NCBI GenBank assembly: GCA_030648295.1
Contig: JAUSID010000167.1
Span: 17,962-81,961 of the forward strand
Origin: Opitutaceae bacterium
GTDB taxonomy: Bacteria; Verrucomicrobiota; Verrucomicrobiia; Opitutales; Opitutaceae
Length of the DNA stretch: 64,000 nucleotides
Direction: 5' to 3'
A program made the position numbers and the translations under genes. This document shows, piece by piece, positions 24,588-33,420 of the stretch. Numbering within the stretch: the first letter of the stretch is position 1; each line of letters opens with the position of its first letter. The notes under the pieces were generated by a model, which saw only the letters and a list, made by a program, of their open reading frames with translations, did no database searches and was not told the DNA's origin.

Positions 24588-25825
24588 CTCTCACTCCGCG
24601 GTGCATCGATATTCCGCAACAACGCGTCCGCACACGCGCGGGCAAAAACCGGATCATTAATCTCCAGTTCCATCTCCACGACTGGAATCCCGGGGCGCAG
24701 AGATTTGCGTACCGCCGCGAACAGCGCCTCGTCCGCCTCCGGATCGTGGAACGGCTGCCCGGGCGCGCTGATGATACTGATGGCGCGACGCGGCAGCAGC
24801 ACGGTGACGGGAGCGAGGTAGCGGTTCACCTTTTCCGCGATGATTCGTCCGAGTTCGGCGCATTCCGCCGGCGTCGTCCGCATCAACGTGACCTGCGGGT
24901 TGTGCTGATAAAAACGGCGGTCGGAAAATCTGGCCGGCACGCTCGCGCGTTCGCCGAAGTTCACCATGTCGAGGCAACCCGGCGCGATGATCGCCGGCAC
25001 CCTCGCCTTCGCCGCCGCGTCGAGCCGCTCGCGTCCGGCCCCAAGGATGCCACCGACTAGTTCGTCCGCCCATTCGGTGGTCGTGATGTCGAGCACGCCC
25101 GCCACCAGGCCGCTCGCAATCAGCGCCTCCATGCCCCGGCCGCCCGTTCCGGTGGCGTGAAACACGAGGACCTCGTAGCCCGCGGCCTCGATGATGCGCT
25201 TCGCCTCGGTCACGCACGCCGTGGTGTTGCCAAACATGCTCGCGACGACGAGCGGTTTGTCGGATGACGTGCGGCCGCGGCGTTTCTCCGCGGCCGCCAC
25301 CATCCCGCAGATCGCGCCCGCCGCGTTTTCGAAAATGGCGCGCGACACGCGATTGATGCCGGCGACGTCCACGACCGCGGGAAACATCACCAGATCCGAG
25401 GTTCCGACATACGCGGCCGTGTTTCCACTCGCGAGCGTCGACACCATCAGCTTGGGAAACCCAAGCGGCAGCGCCCGCATCGCAGCAGTTGCGATGGCCG
25501 TACCGCCTCCTCCGCCCAGCGAAATAATGCCGTGGATTTTTCCCTCGGCCGCGAGTCCCGCAACGACGCACGCCGCACCGCGGCCCATCAGTGCCACGCA
25601 CTCGCCCCGATCCTTGCGCGCGAGAATCTCGCGCCAGTTATCATCTCCGGTCGCAGCCACCTGCGCCGCCGGAATGTCTGCCGCGAGCGCCGGCGTGCCC
25701 ATGCTGCCCGCGTCAATCAACTTCGTGTCGAAACCCTGCCGGCGGATGGCGTCCGCGATGAACGCATGCTCCGGCCCCTTGGTATCGAACGTGCCGAGAA
25801 TCGCGATGGTCGGGGGTGACGGCAT
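24545..25825 (-). CDS. Tm-1-like ATP-binding protein (UPF0261)
   Basis: A 426-residue protein of the UPF0261/Tm-1 N-terminal family. It begins MPSPPTIAILGTFDTKGPEH, the hallmark FDTKGxE motif, and continues with IDAGSMGTPAL, IISLGGGGGTAIATAAMRAL, GFPKLMVSTLASGNTAAYVG, MFGNTTACV and HATGTGGRGMEAL. These match the ATP-binding half of tomato Tm-1, where the second half is a TIM barrel; that barrel is encoded here as a separate gene at 31755-32627 in the same apparent operon. Biochemical function in bacteria is not firmly known. The last residues (MEGRAPPGPRA) come from the class-3 repeat and are not part of the family, so the original stop was probably lost or replaced. Confidence 0.9.
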   Translation of the reverse strand: MPSPPTIAILGTFDTKGPEHAFIADAIRRQGFDTKLIDAGSMGTPALAADIPAAQVAATGDDNWREILARKDRGECVALMGRGAACVVAGLAAEGKIHGIISLGGGGGTAIATAAMRALPLGFPKLMVSTLASGNTAAYVGTSDLVMFPAVVDVAGINRVSRAIFENAAGAICGMVAAAEKRRGRTSSDKPLVVASMFGNTTACVTEAKRIIEAAGYEVLVFHATGTGGRGMEALIASGLVAGVLDITTTEWADELVGGILGAGRERLDAAAKARVPAIIAPGCLDMVNFGERASVPARFSDRRFYQHNPQVTLMRTTPAECAELGRIIAEKVNRYLAPVTVLLPRRAISIISAPGQPFHDPEADEALFAAVRKSLRPGIPVVEMELEINDPVFARACADALLRNIDAPRSESAFMEGRAPPGPRA

Positions 25826-25826
25826 G

Positions 25827-26010
25827 CGGGTTTTGAGTTTTGGGTTTTGAGTTTTGGGTTCTGGGTTCTGGGTTCTGGGTTTGGCGTTCTTCTGACCTCT
25901 GGCCTCTGACCTCTGTCCTCTGGCCTCTGGCTTCTGGCTTCTGGCTTCTGTCCCTCCGACCCTCCGCGCCTCCGACCCTCCGTCCCCCCGTCCCTCCGCC
26001 CCTCAGCCCC
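25827..26010. repeat. Composite heptamer/octamer array inside an operon
   Basis: Three blocks follow one another: G/T units (GGGTTTT, GAGTTTT, GGGTTCT) to about 25890, 7-base CTCTGRC/TTCTGGC units to about 25955, then 8-base units of the type NNCCTCCG to 26010. The block order parallels 21153-21405. It fills the 190-bp gap between the Tm-1-like gene and the ThuA/PVC gene, which run in the same direction. Confidence 0.8.
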
Positions 26011-26014
26011 TCCG

Positions 26015-29000
26015 CTACTTCCCGCCCGCCCATTTCACCGCGTTCGCGAGGAGTGTCTTGTACGCATCCATATCGTGGACACGCTGGTCGTGGCCGATCG
26101 TGATGCCGACGATCCGCGCCTTCTCGTGCCCGGTGATCCACACCGCGGGGTGCGGCTGCTTGAACCTCAGGCTCGGCGACGTCTCGGCCAGCACCGTGAT
26201 TGGCGACGTGCCGGGCGGAATCTTGTCCGGCTCCGCGTTGATATAGTACAGCTCATCCTCGACCTCGAAGCTCGCCGGCACGCCTTTGAGAATCGGATGC
26301 TCCGGCCTTAGGGCGTTCACGGTATAGCTTGCGATCTTGTCGTGTCCGCGCGCTCCACCGCCGACGATCTTCGCGTTAAGCTCGGGCCATTGCGGAAAAC
26401 CGTACCACGTGCCGGGGTGCAGCATGATGATTCCCTTCCCCGCCGCTGCGAAATCGAAAACCGCTCTCCGATACTGCGGTGTGTCGAAGAATTTTCGGTT
26501 CACGCTTATGACCGCCACATCGGCCTCGCGCAGCGCGGTCGCCGCCTGATCCCGATCTTCCGTATAATTCACGCTGAAGCCGGCCGCCTTCAGCGTCGCG
26601 GTGTCGGTCTCCCCGAAGAACTTCGCGAAATTGTGCGAACTGCCGCCGGTGACAATCAGCACCTTCGTCTTGCCCGACTCCCACCGGATGGCCGTGGGAT
26701 CCGGCAATGGAGCGTCACCGCGCCCGCCCTCCTTCGGACCCTCCGCTGCGGCGGATTGCGCAGCCGCCGCGGTCGCCGCGCCCGGACTCGCAGAGGCAGA
26801 GCGGGAAGCCTGCGCCATGACCGCTCGCTCGCCCACGCCCACAACTGAATTGGCGGCCCGCAGCCCGGCTCGGGTCGGCTCGCTGGCGATCGCTGCTACC
26901 GCGGCGGAAGCGGGCTCCGCGCCCGCCGTGATCGCGACGGTGCACGGCACGATGTCGTTGTCGAAGCTCTCCAGCGCGACTTTCGCCAGCGCGCCACGCC
27001 TCCCGAGGTTCAGCGCAAAATAGCGAAGCTGCCCGCGCTTGGTGAAATCGCCCGCGTCCACGCTCTGCGGCACGTTGGCCCGGCCAATGTAGTCCGCGAA
27101 ATGTTCGCCGTTCTTCAGCACGTGCTCCTCGGTGGTTCCATCCGCGAACGTCACGATGACTTTCAGCGCCGGCCGGCCGCGCCCGGCATCACCGCCATAC
27201 GGCCACGCCCATCCGCCCACCCCGCCGAGGAAATGCAGGCTTGCCGTCGTCATGCGCGTGTTGATCTCGACGTGTCGCGGAAACTGTTCCGAAACATTGT
27301 TCCGGCCGGGTCCGCCCTTCAGCGCGATGAAATTCATTCCGTTCGGCGCCTTCGCCGGATCCATGACGAAGAAGGGAACGCCCGCGACCGTCACGTTGCC
27401 GAACTTGTGCAACGTGATGGTCTCGTCGCGCTCGTCCTCGCGCCGAAACGCACCGCGCCGGCTGTCCGCCGTGTAGGCATCGCGCAAATCCAGCACGCGG
27501 AATTTCTGGTCCGCGCCGCACATGAATGCGAGCAGGTCGCGCAAGCCTTCGGATCCGAGACCCTCGAGCCCCTCCGGCATCAGCGATCGCCGCGTGTTTT
27601 CGCGCGACGCGATGTCATCCTTCCGGATTTCGATCTCCCCGCCGGCATGGCGCAACGTCATCGACGCGGCGTTCTCGCTCGCGACGATGCCGCTGTGAAT
27701 TTCGCCCTTCTTCGTCGTGACGTTCCACTGGAAGAAGCTCGCGTCGACCTCGCGGTTGGGATCGACGATGTGAACCAGAAGTTCGCTCGGCCCGTGCGCG
27801 CCCATGCCGTGCAACGGTGGCCCGACGTCGCTCAAACCGAGATCGCCAAATTTGTGGCAGGCCGAACAGGCCGCCGTGAATAGCGTCCGGCCCTTCGCCG
27901 GGTCACCGGGTTTTTCAACTTCGGCCGTCAGCCGCGCGATCAGTTCGTTCTTTTGTTTCGTCTGCGGATTCAGCGTTTCGAGCAACGCGGCCGCCTGCCT
28001 CGCCACCTGCCGGCTCGGATGCGTGCGCAGACGCGACAGGTTTGCCGGTCCAAGCTTCGCCGGATTCACCCGCCCATCCTTGATCGCGACGAGGAGCGCA
28101 AGAGCAGATTCCGCGCGTTTGACGAGCTGATCGAGTGCCACGGCCGAATTCGTCCGCGCCAGGACATCGACGAGCACCGCGGCGACGTCCGGCCCGGCAT
28201 CATCGCCCAGCGCAGTGATCAGCCGGCCCGAGAGTCCCTCGGTTGTGCCTGGCGCTGCCAGGATCGTCGCAATGCCTTTCAGCGTTTCGACGCGCAGCGA
28301 AGAAATTCCGAGCAGGCTCATTGCGATCTCGGCGCGACGCTCATCGGAAATTCGCGAATCTGAAACCTCGCGCAGCAGCTCGCGCCCGCGACGGTTCGCC
28401 CGCCCGGCCAGGGCGCCAGACTTGTCCCACTGGCCTATAAGCGGCAGCACCGCGGCCGCTGTGCGCGGCTCCTGGAGCAACCGCTCGAGCGCGGCGGCCA
28501 GCGCATTGTCCACCGCCGGTGCGCTACCGCCGCCCTGTCCCAATCCGCGCAGGATCGTAATCTTCAACTCCGCCGCCGTCACAGGTGCGGCAGCGCACGC
28601 CCGCACGAGTTGCGCTGCGTCCGTCGCCGCGTTACCGGAAAACAGCGCGGTGGCGAATGGCGCCAGCGACGCACTCTTCTCGTGCACCAGCGCATCGGTC
28701 AGAAACTCCGTCGCGTGCCCGCTTGCTGCCGCCACCACGGCGGACTTGGTCCACGCATCGTCGGCTTCGGCAAACCGGGTCAACCACTGCCGTCGGTCGT
28801 CGGTTCTGGCGGCATGGCTGGCCTGCTCGAAAACCTGGAGCGCCTTGCTGCCCATCGGCCGCTTCAGCTGCACGACGCGCGGATTCGAAGCATGATTTTC
28901 CTGCGCCAGCCGCCATGCGGTCTGCTTCACCTGCGCGTTCGGACTCGTTTCGATCGCGCGGATCAATCCCGCGATGTCGGTTCGATGAAGCACCGGCACT

Positions 29001-31099
29001 TCGAGCTTCTTCGCGTCCTTGTGCTGCACTTTCCAAATCCGGCTGAAAAAGTGATCGCGATCCGGCCGGATGGCGGCGTTCGCCGGTCCATGCTGCGGTC
29101 CGCGCGTGTCGTTGTGAATCACGGCCTGGTTGTAGAAATCGATCACGTAGAGCGCACCATCGGGTCCGACACGCGTTTCGATCGGACGGAACCACAGGTC
29201 GCGGCTGCGAATGAACTCGGTCTGCTCGCGGCCTTTTTCCTTTTCGGTCGTGTAGGTGACTCCCGCGGGTCGGACGAACTGGTGATGCACGAGGTTGATC
29301 GTGGGTTCGCCCGTAAAATAGCTGTACCGCCATTTCTCGGGCCAGGCGCCGCCATCATACACCGCGCAGCCCGACGCAGCCGTGAACTGGCCGACCTGAT
29401 CGATCTGCACGTACGCCTGCTCCGTCCACGTCATCAGCGGATATGATTTCTCCCGCGTGATCATTCCATTCGCCGACGTCGTGCCCGCGATTTTCCCCTT
29501 CGCCAGCACGTACTCCGGCAGCACGGTGTGGAAGAACACGGTTCCGCTCGTCGGCTGCGTCCAGAAAACCTGCCCGTCCCAGGTGATATCCAAACCCCAG
29601 GTGTTGCCATTCCGGCTGCTGTATTGCTCGAAGGCACTGCCATCCGGCTTGAATCGCACCACGCCGCTGCCGTCCGGCCCGAACGTTTTTGTCCCGTCGG
29701 CCGAGGTCACATTGCCGCGGCTGTAGCCGTGCGTCGCATAAATCCACCCGTCGAGACCCCACCGCAGGTTGTTGATCACCGCGTGCGTGTCCGTCGTGCC
29801 GAGACCGGTGTAGAGCTTCGTGCGCTGGTCGGCGACCTGATCGCCATTCGTGTCCTCGAGGAACCAGATGTCAGGCGCGCTGCACGCGACGACGCCATTG
29901 CGGTGGAAGACGAATCCGGTGACGAGTTCGAGCTTGTCCGCGAAAACATGTTTTCGGTCCATCACCCCGTCACCGTTCGTGTCACTGAGAATGGAAATTC
30001 GATCCTCGGGTTCACGGTCATGCCGTTGCGGATACAGCGAACCGCTGTCCTTCCACGGCGCCGTGTTGGGAACCCGCCGGCCGTTGGGATACTCTGGTGT
30101 TTCCGCCACCCACAACCGGCCTTTTTCATCCCAATCCATCGCGATGGCCTTGTGGATCAGCGGCTCGGCTGCAACGAGCGAGAGATTGAACTCGGGATGC
30201 ACCTCGATCTTCGCGGCGGCGAGATCGGGGCGCGTCGGACCGCCCTCGACATAGCGGAGATTGTCGCCCAGCTCATCGGGCCGGCAAAGCACGTCCACGT
30301 TCGCGTGCCGGCCGGCCCAGGCGATGCCGCGGAGCAGAATCGCGCGGTAGTTCGGCCGGTTGAAATTTTCGTAGAGGTGACCGGGGATCGAGACAAACGC
30401 GCGGTACGGTGATGTCGCGCCCTCAATCGTACGCTCGTACATCCACATCTGCGGCTGAATATCATAGATGCTGACCTTCTTGCCGCCACCGGTCAGCTCG
30501 TCGGCGCGCTTCTGGGATGCGTCGTTGCGCGCGCCGGCGGCTTTCGGCGTATACGCCGTGGCGAGAACGCGCGCCTGCGGCAGCAAATCCAGGTCGTAAT
30601 AAATCTCGTCGTTCATCGCCCAGTTTGAGCAGTCCTTCGTGATCGGGCTGTCCCGGTCGGCGAAATACAGGTGCATCGGCCCTTCCAGCCACTTGGTCGT
30701 CCCCTGGCGCCAAGTGCCGCCGACGATGCCCTTGAACCACTCCGGATTGCGCGAGACGACGCCGGCGTGAATCGCGACCAATCCGCCGCCGCGTTTGAGA
30801 AACTCATCGAGGTTCCGGCGATCCTCGGCCGCGGAAATGTTGCCGGCCTCCTGCGCGTGCAGGATCAAAACATCCGTTTGCTCCAACTGCGCCCGGGTGG
30901 GAAACGCGTCCGCGCCAGTGGCGCGCGCGCCGCGATCGTTCAGCATCGGCACCCACTCGCGCAGGAAACGAGGATAATCGTGTGCTCCCGGCCCGTGCGA
31001 TTTGGGACCGGAGCGAATGAACACACGCAATGGTGCATCCGCCGCCGCGACGAGAAGGGGAGCGGCAAAAAACAATGCGATCAGCAGAAACCGTTTCAT
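26015..31099 (-). CDS. Giant exported double-ThuA / PVC dehydrogenase / cytochrome fusion
   Basis: A 1694-residue secreted protein. A signal peptide (MKRFLLIALFFAAPLLVAAA) leads to a ThuA-like domain (about 23-265: VLILHAQEAGNIS, GGGLVAIHAGVVSRNPEWF). The PVC-type dehydrogenase propeller follows (about 290-690: NLSLVAAEPLIHKAIAMDWD, LSDTNGDGVMDRK), then HEAT-type repeats (about 720-1060) and a heme-binding domain with CSACH (Cys1078), then DVGPPLHGMG. Residues about 1210-1430 form a beta-rich region resembling NPCBM/jelly-roll modules, followed by a low-complexity Ala/Ser linker. Residues about 1470-1694 are a second ThuA-like domain (KVLIVTGGSSHNFAKFF, GIIMLHPGTWYGF, VWITGHEKARIVGITIGHD). 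ThuA proteins are glutamine-amidotransferase-fold proteins tied to trehalose/disaccharide oxidation. Two ThuA domains bracketing the propeller and cytochrome are unusual. It is flanked by cupin and Tm-1-like genes on the same strand. Confidence 0.87.
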   Translation of the reverse strand: MKRFLLIALFFAAPLLVAAADAPLRVFIRSGPKSHGPGAHDYPRFLREWVPMLNDRGARATGADAFPTRAQLEQTDVLILHAQEAGNISAAEDRRNLDEFLKRGGGLVAIHAGVVSRNPEWFKGIVGGTWRQGTTKWLEGPMHLYFADRDSPITKDCSNWAMNDEIYYDLDLLPQARVLATAYTPKAAGARNDASQKRADELTGGGKKVSIYDIQPQMWMYERTIEGATSPYRAFVSIPGHLYENFNRPNYRAILLRGIAWAGRHANVDVLCRPDELGDNLRYVEGGPTRPDLAAAKIEVHPEFNLSLVAAEPLIHKAIAMDWDEKGRLWVAETPEYPNGRRVPNTAPWKDSGSLYPQRHDREPEDRISILSDTNGDGVMDRKHVFADKLELVTGFVFHRNGVVACSAPDIWFLEDTNGDQVADQRTKLYTGLGTTDTHAVINNLRWGLDGWIYATHGYSRGNVTSADGTKTFGPDGSGVVRFKPDGSAFEQYSSRNGNTWGLDITWDGQVFWTQPTSGTVFFHTVLPEYVLAKGKIAGTTSANGMITREKSYPLMTWTEQAYVQIDQVGQFTAASGCAVYDGGAWPEKWRYSYFTGEPTINLVHHQFVRPAGVTYTTEKEKGREQTEFIRSRDLWFRPIETRVGPDGALYVIDFYNQAVIHNDTRGPQHGPANAAIRPDRDHFFSRIWKVQHKDAKKLEVPVLHRTDIAGLIRAIETSPNAQVKQTAWRLAQENHASNPRVVQLKRPMGSKALQVFEQASHAARTDDRRQWLTRFAEADDAWTKSAVVAAASGHATEFLTDALVHEKSASLAPFATALFSGNAATDAAQLVRACAAAPVTAAELKITILRGLGQGGGSAPAVDNALAAALERLLQEPRTAAAVLPLIGQWDKSGALAGRANRRGRELLREVSDSRISDERRAEIAMSLLGISSLRVETLKGIATILAAPGTTEGLSGRLITALGDDAGPDVAAVLVDVLARTNSAVALDQLVKRAESALALLVAIKDGRVNPAKLGPANLSRLRTHPSRQVARQAAALLETLNPQTKQKNELIARLTAEVEKPGDPAKGRTLFTAACSACHKFGDLGLSDVGPPLHGMGAHGPSELLVHIVDPNREVDASFFQWNVTTKKGEIHSGIVASENAASMTLRHAGGEIEIRKDDIASRENTRRSLMPEGLEGLGSEGLRDLLAFMCGADQKFRVLDLRDAYTADSRRGAFRREDERDETITLHKFGNVTVAGVPFFVMDPAKAPNGMNFIALKGGPGRNNVSEQFPRHVEINTRMTTASLHFLGGVGGWAWPYGGDAGRGRPALKVIVTFADGTTEEHVLKNGEHFADYIGRANVPQSVDAGDFTKRGQLRYFALNLGRRGALAKVALESFDNDIVPCTVAITAGAEPASAAVAAIASEPTRAGLRAANSVVGVGERAVMAQASRSASASPGAATAAAAQSAAAEGPKEGGRGDAPLPDPTAIRWESGKTKVLIVTGGSSHNFAKFFGETDTATLKAAGFSVNYTEDRDQAATALREADVAVISVNRKFFDTPQYRRAVFDFAAAGKGIIMLHPGTWYGFPQWPELNAKIVGGGARGHDKIASYTVNALRPEHPILKGVPASFEVEDELYYINAEPDKIPPGTSPITVLAETSPSLRFKQPHPAVWITGHEKARIVGITIGHDQRVHDMDAYKTLLANAVKWAGGK

Positions 31100-31159
31100 G
31101 GGGTAAAGTTGGTTCGAGACTCCGTTCGAAATCGATTATCGCGCGAAACTCACTCGTCA

Positions 31160-31609
31160 TCACGCCACCGTCACGCACGGCAGCATGCCCTGTCGCAATG
31201 AAGACCACGGCTCCTGCGCCGACACGTCGAATGGATCCGGGACCGCAGCCAGATCGTCCGGCAGCTTGGCGGGCGACAGCATGGCCAGGAACACGAGTGG
31301 TTCGGCATGCGGGTTATAAGTGGCGTGTACCATCCCGGGCGGAATGTGCGCAATCTCGCCGGCGTTCAGGCTCCGGTGCTCCCGGCCGACCCACTGCTCG
31401 GCGCGGCCATAAAGCACGTAGATGATCTCCTCGCGATGCGGATGGTAGTGAAACGGATGGCAGTGCATCGGTGCCATGTTCGCCCGCACGAGCAGCAGCT
31501 TTTCCGCTGCGACCAAATCCGGCCGGCAGAGCCATTCGTTGTTCGTCCACGCGTTCTTCTCGCGCAGCGCGTCGGCAATCTTGATGAAGCGGCGATCGGC
31601 GGGAGTCAT
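31160..31609 (-). CDS. Cupin-domain protein, likely metal-binding
   Basis: A 149-residue single-domain cupin. Motif 1 is HCHPFHYHPHREEIIYVLYG, which contains the His/His/Glu metal ligands; motif 2 is GEIAHIPPGMVHATYN, with the last His ligand. There is no signal peptide. It lies 60 bases upstream of the ThuA/PVC gene and downstream of the TIM-barrel gene, all on the minus strand. Cupins of this type often act as sugar isomerases, lyases or epimerases, so a role in the same sugar pathway is plausible but not shown by the sequence. Confidence 0.85.
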   Translation of the reverse strand: MTPADRRFIKIADALREKNAWTNNEWLCRPDLVAAEKLLLVRANMAPMHCHPFHYHPHREEIIYVLYGRAEQWVGREHRSLNAGEIAHIPPGMVHATYNPHAEPLVFLAMLSPAKLPDDLAAVPDPFDVSAQEPWSSLRQGMLPCVTVA

Positions 31610-31643
31610 CGGAAAAGAAACCGCGGAATAAACGCGAAAGAGT

Positions 31644-31744
31644 TTAACCGCGAATGAACGCGAATGGACGCGAAGGAAGACAATCCAGACGTGGGGCGCC
31701 TTGGCTCGGGCTATTCGCGTTCATTAGCGTTCATTCGCGGTTAA
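31644..31744. repeat. Long inverted repeat (31-bp arms)
   Basis: The arms 31644-31674 and 31714-31744 pair at 29 of 31 positions around a 39-base loop. Each arm is built of GCGAATGAAC/GCGAATGGAC units. A single-arm relative is at 17835. It sits between the TIM-barrel and cupin genes of one apparent operon and could attenuate or process the transcript. Confidence 0.85.
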
Positions 31745-31754
31745 AATCTCCGTA

Positions 31755-32627
31755 TCAGCGGTTCGCCGCAGGAACTTTCAGCGATTTGAATTCCCGCGTC
31801 AGGTTGGTCAGCGACTCCTCGACGCCCATGCGCTCGAGGCTGCTCGCGCCGACGAAACCGACCGCCTTCGTGTTCTGCAGCACACGCCCGGCGTCCTTCG
31901 GTGTGTTGATCGGGCCGCCATGGCATAGAAAATAAATGTCGTTCCGGACCTGGCTGGCGGCCGCGATGATCTGCTGCGTCGTTTTCAGCGTGTGCTCCCA
32001 GCTGACGACGGCGCTCTTCACGCCGACGCTGCCGCCGACGGTCGTCCCGGCATGCGCGATGATGGCGTCTGCTCCGGCCTTCGCCATTTCCACCGCCTCC
32101 TCCGGGCTGCCCACATAGACGATCGAAAACAGATCCATCCGGCGTGCGAGCGCCACCATTTCATATTCCTTCGTCACGCTCATGCCCGTCTCCTCGAGCA
32201 CGGCACGAAAGTGGCCGTCCACGATCGTGTGGGTTGGAAAATTGTTCACTCCGGAAAAGCCCATTTCCTTCACCTGTCCGAGCCAGTGCCACATCCGCCG
32301 CCGCGGATCGGTTGCATGGACGCCGCAGATGACGGGAACTTCCTCGACGACCGGCAGCACCTCGAACTCGCCAATCTCCATCGCGATCGCGTTCGCGTCG
32401 CCGTACGCCATCATGCCGCAGGTCGACCCATGGCCCATCATCCGAAACCGGCCGGAATTATAGATGATGATGAGATCGGCGCCGCCCTTCTCGATGAACT
32501 TCGCGCTGATGCCCGTGCCCGCACCAGCGGCAATGATCGCATCGCCTTTCTTCAATGTCGCATCAAGGCGGGCGCGCACTTCTTCGCGAGTGTAGGGGTT
32601 TCCTTTTCCGGTCCAGGGATTCGGCAT
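31755..32627 (-). CDS. TIM-barrel protein of the phosphoenolpyruvate-hydrolase-like family (Tm-1 C-terminal half)
   Basis: A 290-residue TIM-barrel protein. The start at 32627 (MPNPWTGKGNPYTREEVRAR) precedes the conserved GDAIIAAGAGTGISAKFIEK. Other motifs are LIIIYNSGRFRMMGHGST, VPVICGVHATDPRR, MGFSGVNNFPTHTIVDGHFR, and IIAHAGTTVGGSVG near the C-terminus. This is the family that forms the C-terminal half of plant Tm-1 and is usually encoded next to UPF0261 in bacteria. Here the UPF0261 gene is about 6 kb downstream on the same strand, separated by the cupin and ThuA/PVC genes. The reaction is not known with certainty; hydrolase of a PEP-like bond is a database label rather than proof. Confidence 0.88.
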   Translation of the reverse strand: MPNPWTGKGNPYTREEVRARLDATLKKGDAIIAAGAGTGISAKFIEKGGADLIIIYNSGRFRMMGHGSTCGMMAYGDANAIAMEIGEFEVLPVVEEVPVICGVHATDPRRRMWHWLGQVKEMGFSGVNNFPTHTIVDGHFRAVLEETGMSVTKEYEMVALARRMDLFSIVYVGSPEEAVEMAKAGADAIIAHAGTTVGGSVGVKSAVVSWEHTLKTTQQIIAAASQVRNDIYFLCHGGPINTPKDAGRVLQNTKAVGFVGASSLERMGVEESLTNLTREFKSLKVPAANR

Positions 32628-32702
32628 GGGTTCGGGGGAATCGGGGACGGAGAGCGTCGGAAAGGAAACACTTCTCGACAAGACTAAGCGTAGGCGACCG
32701 GC

Positions 32703-32850
32703 CCGGGAGCGCGGGCCTCCGGCCCGCATGATCGAGTGGCTGCGGCTTCCAGCCGCAGATCACGGGGGGATGAGGGCGATCTTTCCTTTCGGCCGGGGCA
32801 GCCGCATTGCCCGGCGAAAGCTGGCGGGCGAGACGCCCGCGCTCCCAGGG
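32703..32850. repeat. Class-1 elements and a hairpin
   Basis: Position 32703-32729 is a class-1 variant (GGGAGCGCGGGCCTCCGGCC), 32740-32758 a CTGCGGCT/AGCCGCAG hairpin, and 32822-32850 a standard class-1 copy in reverse orientation. The stretch 32628-33015 upstream of the TIM-barrel gene contains only repeats; any promoter for the operon should lie close to 32630-32700. Confidence 0.7.
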
Positions 32851-32942
32851 AAGCCACCGAATGCAAATCCAGTGCGGGCTGAAGCTACAAACCGACGGCC
32901 CGCGGTCGGACTCGTCGTTCAGTCCCGGGAGAGAAAGAGAAA

Positions 32943-32980
32943 GTTTACCCGCCTTTGGCGGCGCCGTAGGCGACCAGGGA
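32943..32980. repeat. Class-2 element inserted in an A/G-rich tract
   Basis: An inverted copy of the class-2 core (GTTTACCCGCC to GGCGACCAGGG) separates two similar A/G-rich flanks (GAGAAAGAGAAA on the left and GACGAGAAAGAGGAAA on the right). It lies 36 bases from the broken end of the receiver-domain remnant. Confidence 0.7.
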
Positions 32981-33015
32981 TTAAGAGGACGAGAAAGAGG
33001 AAATCCGGGGCGGTG

Positions 33016-33174
33016 TTATACCGCACCGACAATCAGCGCCCTCATTCCCTGCCGCGTGATGGGATGATCGTCCACCAGCAGGACCCGCGTTTTCACGATC
33101 GGATTGGACGCGGTCGGAAGCGGAGGCGCCAGATTGGCGCGTACCGGAAGCGTCGAAGAAGTCGGAACTTTCAT
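33016..33174 (-). pseudogene. Truncated response-regulator receiver domain
   Basis: From an ATG at 33174 the frame reads a 28-residue leader and then KTRVLLVDDHPITRQGMRAL, the unmistakable first strand and helix of a NarL/LuxR-type receiver domain, with the acidic pair preceding the phospho-acceptor. A TAA at 33016-33018 ends it after about 52 codons, so the phosphorylation Asp and the output domain are missing. No continuation in another frame was found; beyond the stop there is a short spacer and then repeats. It is the 5' remnant of a deleted regulator gene. Confidence 0.75.
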
Positions 33175-33367
33175 GAGGAGCGGAATGGTTCCGATGCGGA
33201 GGTCCGGGTTCTCCCGAGGGCGGAATGATGCGGAAAATCCTGACAAGCACGTCCGAGAAAGGAGCAAACGTCTTCCCGGTGAGGCTGGCTCGATAACCCC
33301 GGGACCCGATCCTCGATCCTGGGTCGCGGTTTCGCCTGCCTGGCCAAGGCCTGTCGGCAAACGGGGG

Positions 33368-33398
33368 AAAAAAACGAGGCGCCCCACAGGGCGCCTCG
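33368..33398 (-). terminator. Intrinsic terminator of the 33421 oxidoreductase gene
   Basis: A perfect 10-bp stem, CGAGGCGCCC (33375-33384) and GGGCGCCTCG (33389-33398) with a CACA loop, is followed on the minus strand by seven U residues (A run at 33368-33374). It lies 23 bases past the stop codon: a textbook Rho-independent terminator. Confidence 0.92.
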
Positions 33399-33420
33399 CG
33401 ACAACTCAATAAACTGGCGT

